Shown: positions 26,876-36,741, counted from the first letter of the stretch. The stretch: 64,000 nucleotides of DNA from CALXVA01 sp944392465 (GCA_963931155.1 OZ006978.1:744001-808000), one strand, 5' to 3'. Numbers and translations are program-made. Notes: generated from the letters alone by a model not told the origin.

Positions 26876-26957
26876 GCCCTAAATAAAAAGGAAAGGAGGA
26901 TTTAAAAGAAAATCTTTTTACACAAATTGCAATTAAATTTGAAAGGAGATTATTGTT

Positions 26958-27320
26958 ATGAAAAATGGTTTTAATTTTAATCTGTATGAAACATTATTCA
27001 AAAATTGCTTTATTCAATGTTCTACATACAGAAATGGAAATTTACAATTAAGTTTGTTTGGACTTGATCCTAATGTAAATCAAATTGCTCATTTTGCAGA
27101 CATTACCTTAGAGCAAAATTGTGTTGAGTTAGGAGAAAATGAAATTGTTGTAAATAATCGTTTTAAACCAACACTTGTACCTCAATTAGAAAAATTAGGC
27201 ATTTTAAAAGAAAAAATAGGTATGTGTATTGTAGATTATGTATTTTACCCTATCTATTCTATTGACTTAATTAAACTAAAGGAAAATTGCTACTATCTAC
27301 AAGAGCTAGCTGTAGCTTAA
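26958..27320 (+). CDS. DUF4313-like small protein
   Basis: 120 residues. The pattern VELGENEIVVNNRFKPTLV, then QLEKLGILKEKIG and YPIYSIDLIKL, weakly resembles DUF4313 proteins common in ICE operons; a second such protein is encoded at 28581. Function unknown. It is the first gene of the 10-kb plus-strand operon, with a GAAAGGAG ribosome site. Confidence 0.45.
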   Translation: MKNGFNFNLYETLFKNCFIQCSTYRNGNLQLSLFGLDPNVNQIAHFADITLEQNCVELGENEIVVNNRFKPTLVPQLEKLGILKEKIGMCIVDYVFYPIYSIDLIKLKENCYYLQELAVA

Positions 27321-27346
27321 ATTTTATAATGAAAGGAAGAAAAAAT

Positions 27347-28469
27347 ATGGAACAAACAAGAAATTTTAATTTACCACTTGCCGGTAGAATACAACACCGG
27401 AGAAAAACAAATAAATGGAAGGAAACAAAAAGTTGTAGATCATGGATATTTTATTGCCAAAGTAAAGGATGAAACACTTTCTTTTTTACGAAATAGATTT
27501 AATGAAAAATATCCACAGAGCCAAATGCTACATATAAAGTTTTTTACAGAGGATCCATTATCAATTCGTAATGCTAGATATAACCAAAGTGGTTTAGTAT
27601 GTTATTGTAACTATGACCAAAATAAAGGGAAACAAAAAGTTGAAGGAAAATGGACACCTGTAGAATGTTCTGCTCAATGTCAATACAGAATTGCTGAAGA
27701 AGGAAAAAGACCAGCATGCTCTTATGAGGGAAATTTAAAGTTTTTACTTCCAGACATTAGCCAGGATAGAATTTGGACTATGAAAATTACTGGCTATACT
27801 TCAATTTTTAGGTTAAAAGAATATATTGAATTTCAAAAATATCTAGGTCATCCTATAATTGGAGACTATTATTTATTCTTAAAAAAAGAAACTCAAACAA
27901 GTAAAGACGGTAAAACTTTTGAAAATTTTATTCTCGATATTATTAGAAAAGAAGAATTTGATTCAAACAATTCTACAAAAAAACAAGAACAAGTTTCCAC
28001 AAATGTTTCAAATAATGTGGATAATCCTATTCAAACTCCAAAGCAAAGTGAAAATATTTCTGCTAAAGCAAATAAAGCAACTAATAATACTGATAAAGCA
28101 GATAAAAAAACTACCCCAAATGTTAAATCATCTGCTATAGAAAACAAAAATACGCAAAAACCTAATACAACACCAGTTACTAATTCACAAAATAATGCTG
28201 AAGATCCATTTAAAAACTACTATGTTTTAGTCGAGAGTTATGAAAAGGAATTACAAAAAGATGGTAGACCAACCAAATATCAATTTGCAACTTTTGTAGA
28301 CCAGTATAACAAGACTATAGATGCAGTAATAGCACCTCAATTTATAGAAGAATTTTCACAATGTGATACAGGTACTACTGTAATTTTAGATTTAAAAACA
28401 GCTGGAAAATTAATTATTGCAAATGATATTAAATTCGTTCAAAAGTGCCCAAAAAATGTAGCAGCATAA
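27347..28469 (+). CDS. Gp3-like recombination directionality factor-type protein, one CGG +1 site
   Basis: The well-placed start is ATG 27347 (GGAAG upstream). After 17 codons (ending LPLAGRIQH) an in-frame CGG lies at 27398-27400. A +1 shift gives GEKQINGRKQKVVDHGYFI and a 373-residue protein. The alternative, a TTG at 27378 in the shifted frame, has no ribosome site. The central part has cysteines and a leucine-proline motif (CSAQCQYRIAEE, then CSYEGNLKFLLPD and WTMKITGY), like Gp3-type directionality factors. A long Asn/Lys/Thr-rich linker (about residues 215-285) precedes a C-terminal domain. Length minus one is divisible by three. Confidence 0.6.
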
Positions 28470-28580
28470 GAAAATATGCCACTACAAAAATGTTTAAGTA
28501 AATCATCTATATTTATTATACGCAATGTTTTAACAAAAAACAATGCTGAAGCAAGAAAAATTTGAAAGGAGATTAAAAAT

Positions 28581-28949
28581 ATGAAAACTTTTACATATAA
28601 AGATTATGAAAATTGTTATTTTAGAGTGGGGAGTTATGCAGCTGATAATAAAGCAATGGCCATTTCTATTGAAAATTTAGAGGATGGACCTATTGCAACT
28701 TGTACCGTTTATGATATTTATAGTGCTTATAGTGAACATATTACTACTATTAAAAACTATTCTGAAAATTCTCATATGACGAAATTTTTGAAAAAACTAA
28801 AAGTTGTTGATGAAGTGCTATTTAGTAGGCCATGTAATTCTTTTGTTGCGGATACCTTATATACAAATAACCCACAAACCATTGATACTTGTTTAATCAA
28901 TACAGATATTCTAAAAGAATACTCTAAGGTTTGGAAATACAATGTTTAG
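28581..28949 (+). CDS. DUF4313-like protein
   Basis: 122 residues with AMAISIENLEDGPIATCTVY, then ITTIKNYSENSHMTKFLKKL and ending SKVWKYNV. The KNYSEN...L pattern is typical of DUF4313 proteins in Clostridia conjugative operons. Role unknown. It overlaps the next gene by 8 nt. Confidence 0.5.
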   Translation: MKTFTYKDYENCYFRVGSYAADNKAMAISIENLEDGPIATCTVYDIYSAYSEHITTIKNYSENSHMTKFLKKLKVVDEVLFSRPCNSFVADTLYTNNPQTIDTCLINTDILKEYSKVWKYNV

Positions 28950-29136
28950 TAAATTTAAGGCAAAAGACAAAGTTATTGTAAATGGTATTGGCAAGTGCAA
29001 TGAAAAGGAATATATAAATCAAACAGCTATTGTCATTAACAGAGATCCATTTTTTCTGGATTATAATGTAAGGTTTGAAGATGGCACAGAAGACTGGCTC
29101 GAAGAAGAATGTTTAAGAAAATTTAAAGGAGAGTAA
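28942..29136 (+). CDS. Small beta-barrel-like hypothetical protein
   Basis: 64 residues that look like a small SH3/KOW-type barrel: FKAKDKVIVNGIGKCNEKEY, then TAIVINRDPFFLDYNVRFED ending in an acidic tail. Overlaps the previous gene by 8 nt and is 5 nt from the following ATPase gene, so it is translated as part of the same unit. Confidence 0.5.
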   Translation: MFSKFKAKDKVIVNGIGKCNEKEYINQTAIVINRDPFFLDYNVRFEDGTEDWLEEECLRKFKGE

Positions 29137-29141
29137 TAGCA

Positions 29142-30764
29142 ATGAAAATTAATTATATAAAAACAATAGGCTTTAGAAAAAATAAAGAAACATTTGAGAC
29201 AAACTTGTATGACATTACTTCTATTACTGGTGGTAATACAAAAGGAAAAACCAATATTTTATATGCAATTATATGGGGATTTCTTGGAACTAATTTAACT
29301 GGAGATGAAAAAGAATGGCTTGGAAATAAAAACTCTGATGACTGCTTAGTAGAACTACATTTTACAGATAATTTTAATATCCCTCATATTTTAGTAAGGT
29401 ATAAAAACAAATATGACAACTCTAAAAATTTTATTATGTTAGATGGTAAAACAGCTACTCAAAAAGACATTCAAAGTTTTTATGGTGATAAAAAATTATT
29501 TTTATCAATATTAAATCCAAACTATTTCATATCAAAAAAACCTGCTGAACAAAAAGAACTATTAGACAAGTATTTACCAGAGATAGATATAAGTATTGTT
29601 TATGACAAATTAGATAATACTGAAAAAGCTCTTTTAGAAAGTTGTCCCAAAAATATTTTAGAATTTATTTCTGAATTAAATGAAAACAAAAGAATAACGG
29701 AGACAAAGATAGGAAATTTACAAGGTAAAATTGAATATGCACAAAATATTATTAATTCTACCGTAATTGAAGAAGAAAAAACATTTGAAAAAGCTGAAGA
29801 ATTAAAATTTGCTAGAATGGAATTATCAAGTTTAGAAGCAGAAAACACATTTACTAAAACTAGACAAGAGAATATTGTAAATGACCTTAATAACCAAATA
29901 GCAGATAAAGAAAAACAAATACAAGATCTAACAACGAATATGAAAGCTGGAAAGCAAAAATATTTACAACTAAAAGCTGAGCCTGTTTCATATTGCCCTA
30001 CTTGTAAACAAGTGCTAAATCCAGAAGGTAAACTGATTACAATTAATAATATGAGAACAGAATTGGAAATAGCATTTGAATCAAAACAAAAGCTAGATAT
30101 AGAGCTTATGGATTTAAAAAGCAAACATGCAACGGAAAGGTGTAAACTTCACGCACTAGAAAGCAAGTCGAACTTGGAAAGAGAAAAACATATAGAAGAA
30201 TTAAGGTCTCAAATTCAAGAACTAGAACAAGAGCAACTAGAAATCGAAAGATTTAATAGTTCTATTTTATCACAAAAACACACTATAGATGGTGCAGAAA
30301 ATGATATTTCTCTTTTTAGTAGTCAAATTATGGAATGCTCAAAGTTACTAGAAAATATTAAAGAGACAAAAGATGTAGCACAAAAGTTATATATTAACTA
30401 TATTGAAGAAAAAATGAAATTTGCAACTAAACATCTAAAAAATGTCAGCATCAAATATTACAAGGTTTCAAAAGAGGATGGAGTTATTAAAGAGGATTTT
30501 ATTATTTTATATAATGGCAATGAACTAAAAAGTATATCTCGTTCTGAAACTATTGCCACTTCTTTAGAATTATGCAATATGCTAAATATAGTTGCAAAAA
30601 CAAATTTTCCTTTATTTATTGATGATAGTGAGAGCTGTGCTGATTATAACTTTATTGAAGATTATTCAAATGGCACACAAATTCTTATTGCTAGAGTTGA
30701 GAAAGGAAAAGATTTAACTATATCAGATTATAAGTCAAGTGAGGCTATGCAGGTTGCTGCATAG
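29142..30764 (+). CDS. AAA/SbcC-Rad50-like ATPase
   Basis: 540 residues. Walker A at the N-terminus (GGNTKGKTN, about residue 31), long coiled coils (about 180-270 and 320-400) flanking a zinc-hook-type CPTCKQV (about residue 285), and a C-terminal Walker B-like LFIDDSESCADYN. This is the Rad50/SbcC layout, though shorter. It may hold or process DNA ends or single strands during element transfer. It lies upstream of SSB and primase genes, which supports a DNA-metabolism role. Confidence 0.75.
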   Translation: MKINYIKTIGFRKNKETFETNLYDITSITGGNTKGKTNILYAIIWGFLGTNLTGDEKEWLGNKNSDDCLVELHFTDNFNIPHILVRYKNKYDNSKNFIMLDGKTATQKDIQSFYGDKKLFLSILNPNYFISKKPAEQKELLDKYLPEIDISIVYDKLDNTEKALLESCPKNILEFISELNENKRITETKIGNLQGKIEYAQNIINSTVIEEEKTFEKAEELKFARMELSSLEAENTFTKTRQENIVNDLNNQIADKEKQIQDLTTNMKAGKQKYLQLKAEPVSYCPTCKQVLNPEGKLITINNMRTELEIAFESKQKLDIELMDLKSKHATERCKLHALESKSNLEREKHIEELRSQIQELEQEQLEIERFNSSILSQKHTIDGAENDISLFSSQIMECSKLLENIKETKDVAQKLYINYIEEKMKFATKHLKNVSIKYYKVSKEDGVIKEDFIILYNGNELKSISRSETIATSLELCNMLNIVAKTNFPLFIDDSESCADYNFIEDYSNGTQILIARVEKGKDLTISDYKSSEAMQVAA

Positions 30765-30793
30765 TCTTAAATTAAATTATTGGAGGGAAACAT

Positions 30794-31210
30794 ATGAAAA
30801 TAAAATGTTTATTAGTAATGCCTGGAAAAGAAGTGCAAAAATTAAAAATTCCAGCAAGTTTAAAATTTATTAAAGCTTTTATAGGAGAAAATTTATTAAA
30901 AATAAAAGTTAATGAAAATACAATGATTTATGCAAATCAAGATGCATCAAATGATGAGTTTAATAGAATTTATCAAGGCTCAATTATTTTTGGTACTTTT
31001 ATTGTAGTTTCAATTAAAAATAATAAGAGAATATCAATGAAAAGGCGAGATTTAAGAAGATATACCAATATGTTTAAATTATCTAAACATCAAAGAAAAA
31101 TAGAAAAATACAAAGATGAGTTTTTGGAAGAATACTATTTTTCTCAAAGGATTATGAAAGAAAAAAACAGAGAATACAATAAAAAATATCTTTTTAAAGA
31201 TGTAGCCTAA
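30794..31210 (+). CDS. DUF3846-like protein
   Basis: 138 residues starting with KIKCLLVMPGKEVQKLKI and including MIYANQDASNDEFNRIYQGS then IIFGTFIVV, the pattern of DUF3846 proteins found on many ICEs and phages. The C-terminal part is strongly basic and helical. Function unknown. It lies between the ATPase and bS6 genes. Confidence 0.55.
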   Translation: MKIKCLLVMPGKEVQKLKIPASLKFIKAFIGENLLKIKVNENTMIYANQDASNDEFNRIYQGSIIFGTFIVVSIKNNKRISMKRRDLRRYTNMFKLSKHQRKIEKYKDEFLEEYYFSQRIMKEKNREYNKKYLFKDVA

Positions 31211-31231
31211 TATGAAAGGAAGGATCTATTT

Positions 31232-31513
31232 ATGAATAAATATGAAACAGTTATGATAATTAACAATGAGATTACTAAAGAACAAAGAAATAATGTAATA
31301 GCAAGAGTAAAAAAATATATTTTAGAAAATGGAACAATTACTGAAGAACGAGATTTAGGCGAGAAAACTCTTGCATATGAAGTTAATAAGCACAAAAAAG
31401 GTTACTACTACTTAATTAAATTTAATGCTAATCCAACAAGTATTTCTGAACTAGAAAGAATTTATAGAATTACAGATGAAATACTTAAATTTATTGTAGT
31501 AAGAGAAAATTAA
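31232..31513 (+). CDS. rpsF: Ribosomal protein bS6 homolog
   Basis: 93 residues matching the full length of bS6: NKYETVMIINNEITKEQRNN at the start, KYILENGTITEERDLGEKTL, AYEVNKHKKGYYYLIKFNA and ending RITDEILKFIVVREN. In chromosomes rpsF is followed by ssb and rpsR; here it is followed by ssb but there is no rpsR. Finding a ribosomal protein gene inside a conjugative element is unusual. It could be co-captured with ssb, or it could alter ribosomes when ICE genes are expressed. The latter is speculative but notable given the frame changes these genes need. Confidence 0.92.
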   Translation: MNKYETVMIINNEITKEQRNNVIARVKKYILENGTITEERDLGEKTLAYEVNKHKKGYYYLIKFNANPTSISELERIYRITDEILKFIVVREN

Positions 31514-31534
31514 TTTGAAAGGAAGGTAAATTAT

Positions 31535-31966
31535 ATGAACAAAGTTATTTTATTAGGTAGGCTTACTAAAGCACCAGAAATTAGATACTCACAAACAACA
31601 AATACTAAAATTGCATTATTTACATTAGCAGTAAATAGAAGATTTGCAAAACAAGGAGAAGAAAGAGAGACAGATTTTATAAATATTGTTGCTTACTCTA
31701 AACTTGCTGATTTTAGTGAAAAATATCTTTCACAAGGTACTCAAGTAAATGTTGTAGGCAGATTACAAAACCGTAGTTATGAAGATAAAAATGGTACAAA
31801 AAAATACATTAGTGAAATAATTGCTGAAGAAATATATTTTGCAGATAGTAAGAAAAAAGCTAATGAAAGCATTTTATGGCAAAACAATAGCAATGATACA
31901 CAAGTATCTGACACAGCCAGTCATATAGATGGGCTCATTGATAGTGCAGACGATTTACCATTTTAA
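31535..31966 (+). CDS. ssb: Single-stranded DNA-binding protein
   Basis: 143 residues with the OB-fold of bacterial SSB (MNKVILLGRLTKAPEIRYSQ, then DFINIVAYSKLADFSEKYL and VVGRLQNRSYEDKNG) and the conserved acidic C-terminal tail DSADDLPF that recruits partner proteins. It coats transferred single strands and supports replication of the excised element. Adjacent to the bS6 gene with 21 nt spacing, as in chromosomal operons. Confidence 0.93.
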   Translation: MNKVILLGRLTKAPEIRYSQTTNTKIALFTLAVNRRFAKQGEERETDFINIVAYSKLADFSEKYLSQGTQVNVVGRLQNRSYEDKNGTKKYISEIIAEEIYFADSKKKANESILWQNNSNDTQVSDTASHIDGLIDSADDLPF

Positions 31967-31993
31967 TTTTATTATGAAAGGAGTTAATTTTTA

Positions 31994-32266
31994 ATGGAAA
32001 CGAATATTATAATGGTTAAGTATGAGGACAATTTTTGTCCTCGAGTATTTCAAGGAAAAGAATATTCTTATTATACTAATAAAGGATTATCTGTTGGAGA
32101 TTTAATTGAAGCACCAACTAAGTATGGCCTAAAAGTGGCAATGGTAACAAGGGTAAATGTTCCAGAAACAGAAATTGAAAAAATAAAACCATATATGAAA
32201 ACTATAATTAGACAAATTGATAGAGATAGATATATAAATTTTGCAGAAGTTGAAGAAGTTGCATAA
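31994..32266 (+). CDS. Small conserved ICE protein (barrel-like)
   Basis: 90 residues. The pattern EYSYYTNKGLSVGDLIEAPT followed by KYGLKVAMVTRVN resembles small PriA N-terminal-like barrel proteins often encoded after ssb in ICEs. Not otherwise identified. Ribosome site AAAGGAG. Its stop codon overlaps the next start. Confidence 0.5.
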   Translation: METNIIMVKYEDNFCPRVFQGKEYSYYTNKGLSVGDLIEAPTKYGLKVAMVTRVNVPETEIEKIKPYMKTIIRQIDRDRYINFAEVEEVA

Positions 32267-32661
32267 TGAATGAAAAGCAGATAGCAAAAGTTCTAATAGA
32301 AGAACTATTAAAGCTTGGATTTGTTGTACACAGGTATAATGCTGTAACTACTAACTCTATTTATTTGAAGTTGGATTTCGGTGTTTGTTGTGGTATTCGC
32401 ATTGCCGATCATAGCGGTAAAAAGAAATATCACTATAGATTCAATGTTGTAAAAAATTATGACGGAGATAAGATTATTTATTTTAAAAATCTTATCTCTT
32501 TCTTTTATACTTATGATGAATTGCCACAATTACTAGAAGAAGTACAAAAAGAAAGACAACTAAAACAACAAAGGTATGGAATTAACAATTATAAATCATA
32601 TATGGAAAAGGAAAAAGTAAATAATCCACTTTTTCAAAGATTTAAACAAATTAAAAATTGA
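32266..32661 (+). CDS. Hypothetical protein
   Basis: 131 residues: an N-terminal helix, a beta-rich centre (SIYLKLDFGVCCGIRIADHS), and a basic helical tail (ERQLKQQRYGINNYKSYMEK). Not recognised. Tightly packed between two operon genes, sharing its first bases with the preceding stop codon. Confidence 0.5.
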   Translation: MNEKQIAKVLIEELLKLGFVVHRYNAVTTNSIYLKLDFGVCCGIRIADHSGKKKYHYRFNVVKNYDGDKIIYFKNLISFFYTYDELPQLLEEVQKERQLKQQRYGINNYKSYMEKEKVNNPLFQRFKQIKN

Positions 32662-32675
32662 AAGGAATGAAAAAT

Positions 32676-33062
32676 ATGGAAGGATTAAAGAGATTAGAAC
32701 AAGAAGTTATGGAAATGAATAATTTTAATGTTTATACTATTTTTAATCAGATAAAGGATTTGCCAGAATTACAGGACAAATTTGATAATAAAGAAAAGAC
32801 TATAAAAGGTATGTATGAGTATGTTTATGAAAAAGCAAGAACTGTAAAACAGGGCAATGTAGCAATGGTAAATGATAGAATTGTTTGCTTATGGGCTGCT
32901 AATTATTTTAAACATAGTAATGAAGAATTAGGTATAAAAGAAAAAAAGGTATCACCACCACCTGTAAAAAAAGCTGAAAATGAAACTCAGCAAGACGAAA
33001 AAGAGCAGAAAAAAGAAGAAGAAAAAAATGCTCAAATTTCTATCTTTTCGGAGGTGGCATAA
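32676..33062 (+). CDS. pcfK: PcfK-like protein (AcrIIA9-related family)
   Basis: About 128 residues from ATG 32676 (AAAGGA precedes it; the open frame begins at TTG 32658). The core EYVYEKARTVKQGNVAMVND followed by RIVCLWAANYFKHS matches the PcfK family, to which the anti-Cas9 protein AcrIIA9 belongs. The C-terminal part is acidic and low complexity. It ends overlapping pcfJ by 1 nt, the usual pair order. It may have a role in conjugation or in protection from host CRISPR. Confidence 0.75.
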   Translation: MEGLKRLEQEVMEMNNFNVYTIFNQIKDLPELQDKFDNKEKTIKGMYEYVYEKARTVKQGNVAMVNDRIVCLWAANYFKHSNEELGIKEKKVSPPPVKKAENETQQDEKEQKKEEEKNAQISIFSEVA

Positions 33063-34522
33063 TGGGATATATTAAAAAAGCTCATAGAGAAATTTTAAAA
33101 ATATTAGATGATACACCATCATTTCCTAATGGTTGGGATAATTTTGTGGATAAACAAGCTGTATATCATAACTTAATTATAAAGTCAGCTAAAAACAAAT
33201 GCTTTTGTACTAATTGTAAGAGTTACTTTATTAGCAAAAAGAAAATAAATCAAGAAGTAAGATGTCCTAATTGTCATAATACTTATTTGATTAGAAGATC
33301 TAATTTAAAATATAAAGCATTTAAAGATTACATTTCAATTTTAGACAAAGTAAATAATATTTTTGTAATAAGATATTTTGAACTAAAAACTGTAATAGAT
33401 GCAATGCATGAGCATCATACTTCTGTTGCCGAATTTGCAAGAGAAATACCTACAGATAATTACTATAGAGATGTATATGTAAATGAAAGAGTTTCAAAAT
33501 GTCAACAATACATTTACATATATCATGATAATGGATATTACATAAATGATAAAAAATGGAGGCAATATACTAGAGGTTATTCACTTATTGATTATTCGAT
33601 AGTATTTCCAAATAATATAAAAAAGCTCTTAAAAGATACAGAATATAAATACTCTTGTATATGGGATATTGCAAAACATTCTACCTATATTGATTTATTG
33701 CGATTACTAAAAGAAAAGGAACAAATGCCAATAGTAGAAATGCTTTGTAAAATGAAATTATATAATTTAGCTCAAAAAACTCACGAGTTCAAAAATTTCG
33801 GTAGTTTTCAAAAAATTTTTGGAATTTCAAAAGATTATTATGACTTTATGAAAAAGCATAATATAACATATACTCAATTAAAAATTTTGAGGCTATTGAA
33901 AGAAAAGAACATTAGAAAAATACATTATTTAGAAAATTATGTATCTTATGTTAGCAATACAACAAATTTAGAGGAAATCGCAGAATACATTAGTTTAAAT
34001 CGTTTTATAAAGTATTCTAAAATGTGTCGAGAAAAAGTAGATACATATTTATACTCCGATTATTTAAGATTCGCAAAACTTTTAGGTCTTGATTTAAAAA
34101 ATAATAAATATGCTTTTCCAAAAGATTTAGAAATAGAACATGATAAATTATCTAAGCAATATAAGGTTCAATGCAACAAGCTTATGAAAAAAGCAATAAT
34201 TAAAAGAGGAAAAGAATTATCTATAAATAAATATCTAAATAATAAATTTATCATATTTCCAGCACTTACAGTAGAATCGCTTAAAGATGAAAGTAAACAA
34301 CAAAATAATTGTGTAAGAACTTATGCTGAAAAATATGCCGCTGGAACATGTGATATTTATTTTATGAGAGATATAAGAAAGCCTAAAAAGTCATTAGTTA
34401 CTATTGAAGTAAAAAACAACAAAGTAGTACAAAGTAGAACAAAAAATAACAAAAGTCCAGATAAAAAGCAATTAGCTTTTATAAATAAATGGGAACAAAA
34501 AGTATTGAAAGGAGTGGCTTAG
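33062..34522 (+). CDS. pcfJ: PcfJ-like protein
   Basis: 486 residues. A zinc-ribbon-like cysteine set lies near residues 45-75 (CFCTNCKSYF, then RCPNCHNTYL), followed by a long helical middle. The C-terminal PcfJ domain has VESLKDESKQQNNCVRTYAE and IYFMRDIRKPKKSLVTIEV. PcfJ proteins accompany conjugative plasmids and ICEs; the exact role is unresolved. Frame intact with no CGG codon although it is long. Confidence 0.8.
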   Translation: MGYIKKAHREILKILDDTPSFPNGWDNFVDKQAVYHNLIIKSAKNKCFCTNCKSYFISKKKINQEVRCPNCHNTYLIRRSNLKYKAFKDYISILDKVNNIFVIRYFELKTVIDAMHEHHTSVAEFAREIPTDNYYRDVYVNERVSKCQQYIYIYHDNGYYINDKKWRQYTRGYSLIDYSIVFPNNIKKLLKDTEYKYSCIWDIAKHSTYIDLLRLLKEKEQMPIVEMLCKMKLYNLAQKTHEFKNFGSFQKIFGISKDYYDFMKKHNITYTQLKILRLLKEKNIRKIHYLENYVSYVSNTTNLEEIAEYISLNRFIKYSKMCREKVDTYLYSDYLRFAKLLGLDLKNNKYAFPKDLEIEHDKLSKQYKVQCNKLMKKAIIKRGKELSINKYLNNKFIIFPALTVESLKDESKQQNNCVRTYAEKYAAGTCDIYFMRDIRKPKKSLVTIEVKNNKVVQSRTKNNKSPDKKQLAFINKWEQKVLKGVA

Positions 34523-34524
34523 AT

Positions 34525-35397
34525 ATGTCAAAAACAGATAATAAGGAAAATAAAACAAAGGAACTTTTTAATAAAATTGTAGAAGGTGTACAGAATATCG
34601 TAAATAGTGGTGAATATGCAAAATTTTTAAAATTTAGTAAAAACTTTCACAATTATAGCTTTAACAATGTATTGCTTATATTTTCACAAATGGAGGAAGC
34701 AACGCGAGTCGCAGGGTTTGCAAAGTGGAAGTCTATGGGTAGAAACTTAAAAAAGGGTGCAAAAGGAATACAAATTATTTATCCTATAAAAAGAAGCTAT
34801 ACTAAAAAGAAATTAGAAGGACAAGATAGTTTATTAGATTCCGAAGATAAAGATACAAAACAAGAAGAAAAAATAGAATATCTTACATATAGATATACTT
34901 ATGTATATGACATTTCACAAACTTATGGAAAACCATTACCTCTTTCAAATGATAGCTTAAATAGTAATGATAAAAAGGAGTTTTTGGAATTTTTAAAGTC
35001 ATTTTCTCCATATCCAATATTAGAAGAAAATATTGCTGGATCCGAGAAAGGTTATTGGAGTAAAACAAAACAACATATTGTACTAGAAGATACATTATCT
35101 ATTGATGACAAAGTATCAGTATTACTTCATGAGCTAACTCATGCTTTATATGATGACTTCGATTATAAAGAAAATAGAAATTTATCTGAAACATTTGTTG
35201 AATCAGTTGCATTTATTGTAGCTGATTATTTTGATTTAGATACTTCAATGTGCAGTTTTGAATATATAACATCGTGGACCGAAGGAGATACAAAAATACT
35301 CCTAGAGTTAGGAGATAAAATACAAAAATGTGCAAACAGTTTTATAAAAAATTTAGAAGATTATTATAATAATGGCAACATACGAATTGCCAGTTAG
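34525..35397 (+). CDS. ArdC-like antirestriction protein with ImmA/IrrE peptidase motif
   Basis: 290 residues from ATG 34525 (AAAGGAG upstream; the open frame starts 12 codons earlier inside pcfJ). The N-terminal ArdC-type single-strand DNA-binding domain shows NYSFNNVLLIFSQMEEATRV, then GFAKWKSMGRNLKKGAKGIQ. The C-terminal part has a metallopeptidase motif HELTHAL (about residue 202). ArdC proteins protect incoming single-stranded DNA and counter restriction on entry into a recipient. Confidence 0.82.
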   Translation: MSKTDNKENKTKELFNKIVEGVQNIVNSGEYAKFLKFSKNFHNYSFNNVLLIFSQMEEATRVAGFAKWKSMGRNLKKGAKGIQIIYPIKRSYTKKKLEGQDSLLDSEDKDTKQEEKIEYLTYRYTYVYDISQTYGKPLPLSNDSLNSNDKKEFLEFLKSFSPYPILEENIAGSEKGYWSKTKQHIVLEDTLSIDDKVSVLLHELTHALYDDFDYKENRNLSETFVESVAFIVADYFDLDTSMCSFEYITSWTEGDTKILLELGDKIQKCANSFIKNLEDYYNNGNIRIAS

Positions 35398-35410
35398 GAA
35401 GGTGGAATAT

Positions 35411-35677
35411 ATGTATAAATTAAAATTTAATAAAAGCGATTTAAACATTATTATTGAAGCATTAAACGATAGCAAAGTAAAATATGTGAATTTAGAGGAA
35501 ACTTTAAAAGGAGAATATAAAGACTTACCCCAAAATATTAAATTTATATTCAACGATGAAAAATCTTTTGAGCAATATAAAAATAGCACAATTCAAGAAT
35601 ATAAAAAGCAAATTTATCAAATTGAAGAATTAGAAATAAAACTATATAAAATATTGGATGGTGAAAATTGTGAATAA
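35411..35677 (+). CDS. Small helical hypothetical protein
   Basis: 88 residues from ATG 35411 (GGAAGGTGG upstream; the open frame extends further into the previous gene). Two long helices, charged (FNKSDLNIIIEALNDSKVKY, then YKKQIYQIEELEIKLYKIL). Not recognised. It overlaps the primase start by 8 nt. Confidence 0.5.
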   Translation: MYKLKFNKSDLNIIIEALNDSKVKYVNLEETLKGEYKDLPQNIKFIFNDEKSFEQYKNSTIQEYKKQIYQIEELEIKLYKILDGENCE

Positions 35678-36741
35678 ATTAGATTTTATAGAAGTGCAAA
35701 GACATATTAACATTTTAAATGTAGCATATCATTTATCTTTAGAAATAACTGATAATAGTGGGCCAGAAATAAAAGCAATTTGTCCATTTTGTCGGCTATA
35801 ATAAATTATCTAAAGTTGCAACTTTAAGTCTAAATCCACAAAGTAATAAATACTGTTGCAGTAGATGTGGTGAAGGTGGTTTTAGTATTGGTCTATATGC
35901 AAGATTAAGAAATATTGATAATAAAACAGCTTATAGAGAATTGTTAGATAGAGAATGTTTTTCAATGGAGAGGTCTAATATAACAATAAGTCCTATCAAT
36001 GAATTGGCCAATATTGAAACAAGAGATATGGTTTATAGAGACTTTTTAAATATGCTAAATTTAGAAGGTCATCATAAAAGTTACTTACAAAGAATCGGCT
36101 TTTTAAATAGTACTATTGATGCACAAATGTATCGTTCTATTCCTAAGAAGAAAATTAAAAGAAGGTTAATAGCAAACAGTTTAAAAAGGAAATATGATTT
36201 AGCTGGTATTCCAGGTTTTTTTCAAGAGGAAGACTGGTGCTGGACTTTTTCTGCACCTCGTGGCTTTTTTATTCCATTATTTGATGAACACAATAGAATA
36301 CAAGCATTGTCAATACATTTAGATGAAGAATTTAATGGCATATCAGATATGTGGTTTTCAAGTAATGGCAAAATAAATGGTACAGCCACCAAAAATTGGA
36401 TTAGTAAAAGTAATATAACTGCTAATACCAAAACTGTTGTATTAACAGATGATTTGCTCTTAGGTAATCTCATTAAAGCTATATTAAATGTACCAATAAT
36501 TGCCTTTTCTAGTATTAGTAATTCTTATCAAATTTTAAAGGCATTTGATAATACCAATATACACAATATTATCTTTACAGTCCGTTCTGTAGATAATCAA
36601 AATTTAGACTATATTATAAATAGAGTATTTAGAGATTTAATACCACTTGGTTATAATTTAGAGGTAAAGTATGTTAGAGATTATGAAGATGTTTTAAAAG
36701 ATGATTTTTTAACCTTATACAGATTAGATAAAGTTGCTTAA
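35670..36741 (+). CDS. CHC2 zinc-finger primase, read through one CGG +1 site
   Basis: Start GTG 35670 (within the end of the previous gene). The zinc finger is split by an in-frame CGG at 35793-35795: IKAICPFC, then a +1 shift gives GYNKLSKVATLSLNPQ and YCCSRCGEGGFSIGLYARLR. Without the shift, a stop follows after CRL. The restored CxxC...CxxC finger is a DnaG/CHC2 type. The C-terminal region has a Toprim-like part (TVVLTDDLLLGNLIKAILNV). The product is 356 residues; length minus one is divisible by three. It would prime the complementary strand after transfer. Last gene of the long operon. Confidence 0.75.

Noticed and set aside
27378..28469. TTG 27378 as the true start of the directionality factor-like gene
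   Set aside because: It has no ribosome site, whereas ATG 27347 does, and the CGG rule joins the two frames with a sensible N-terminus.
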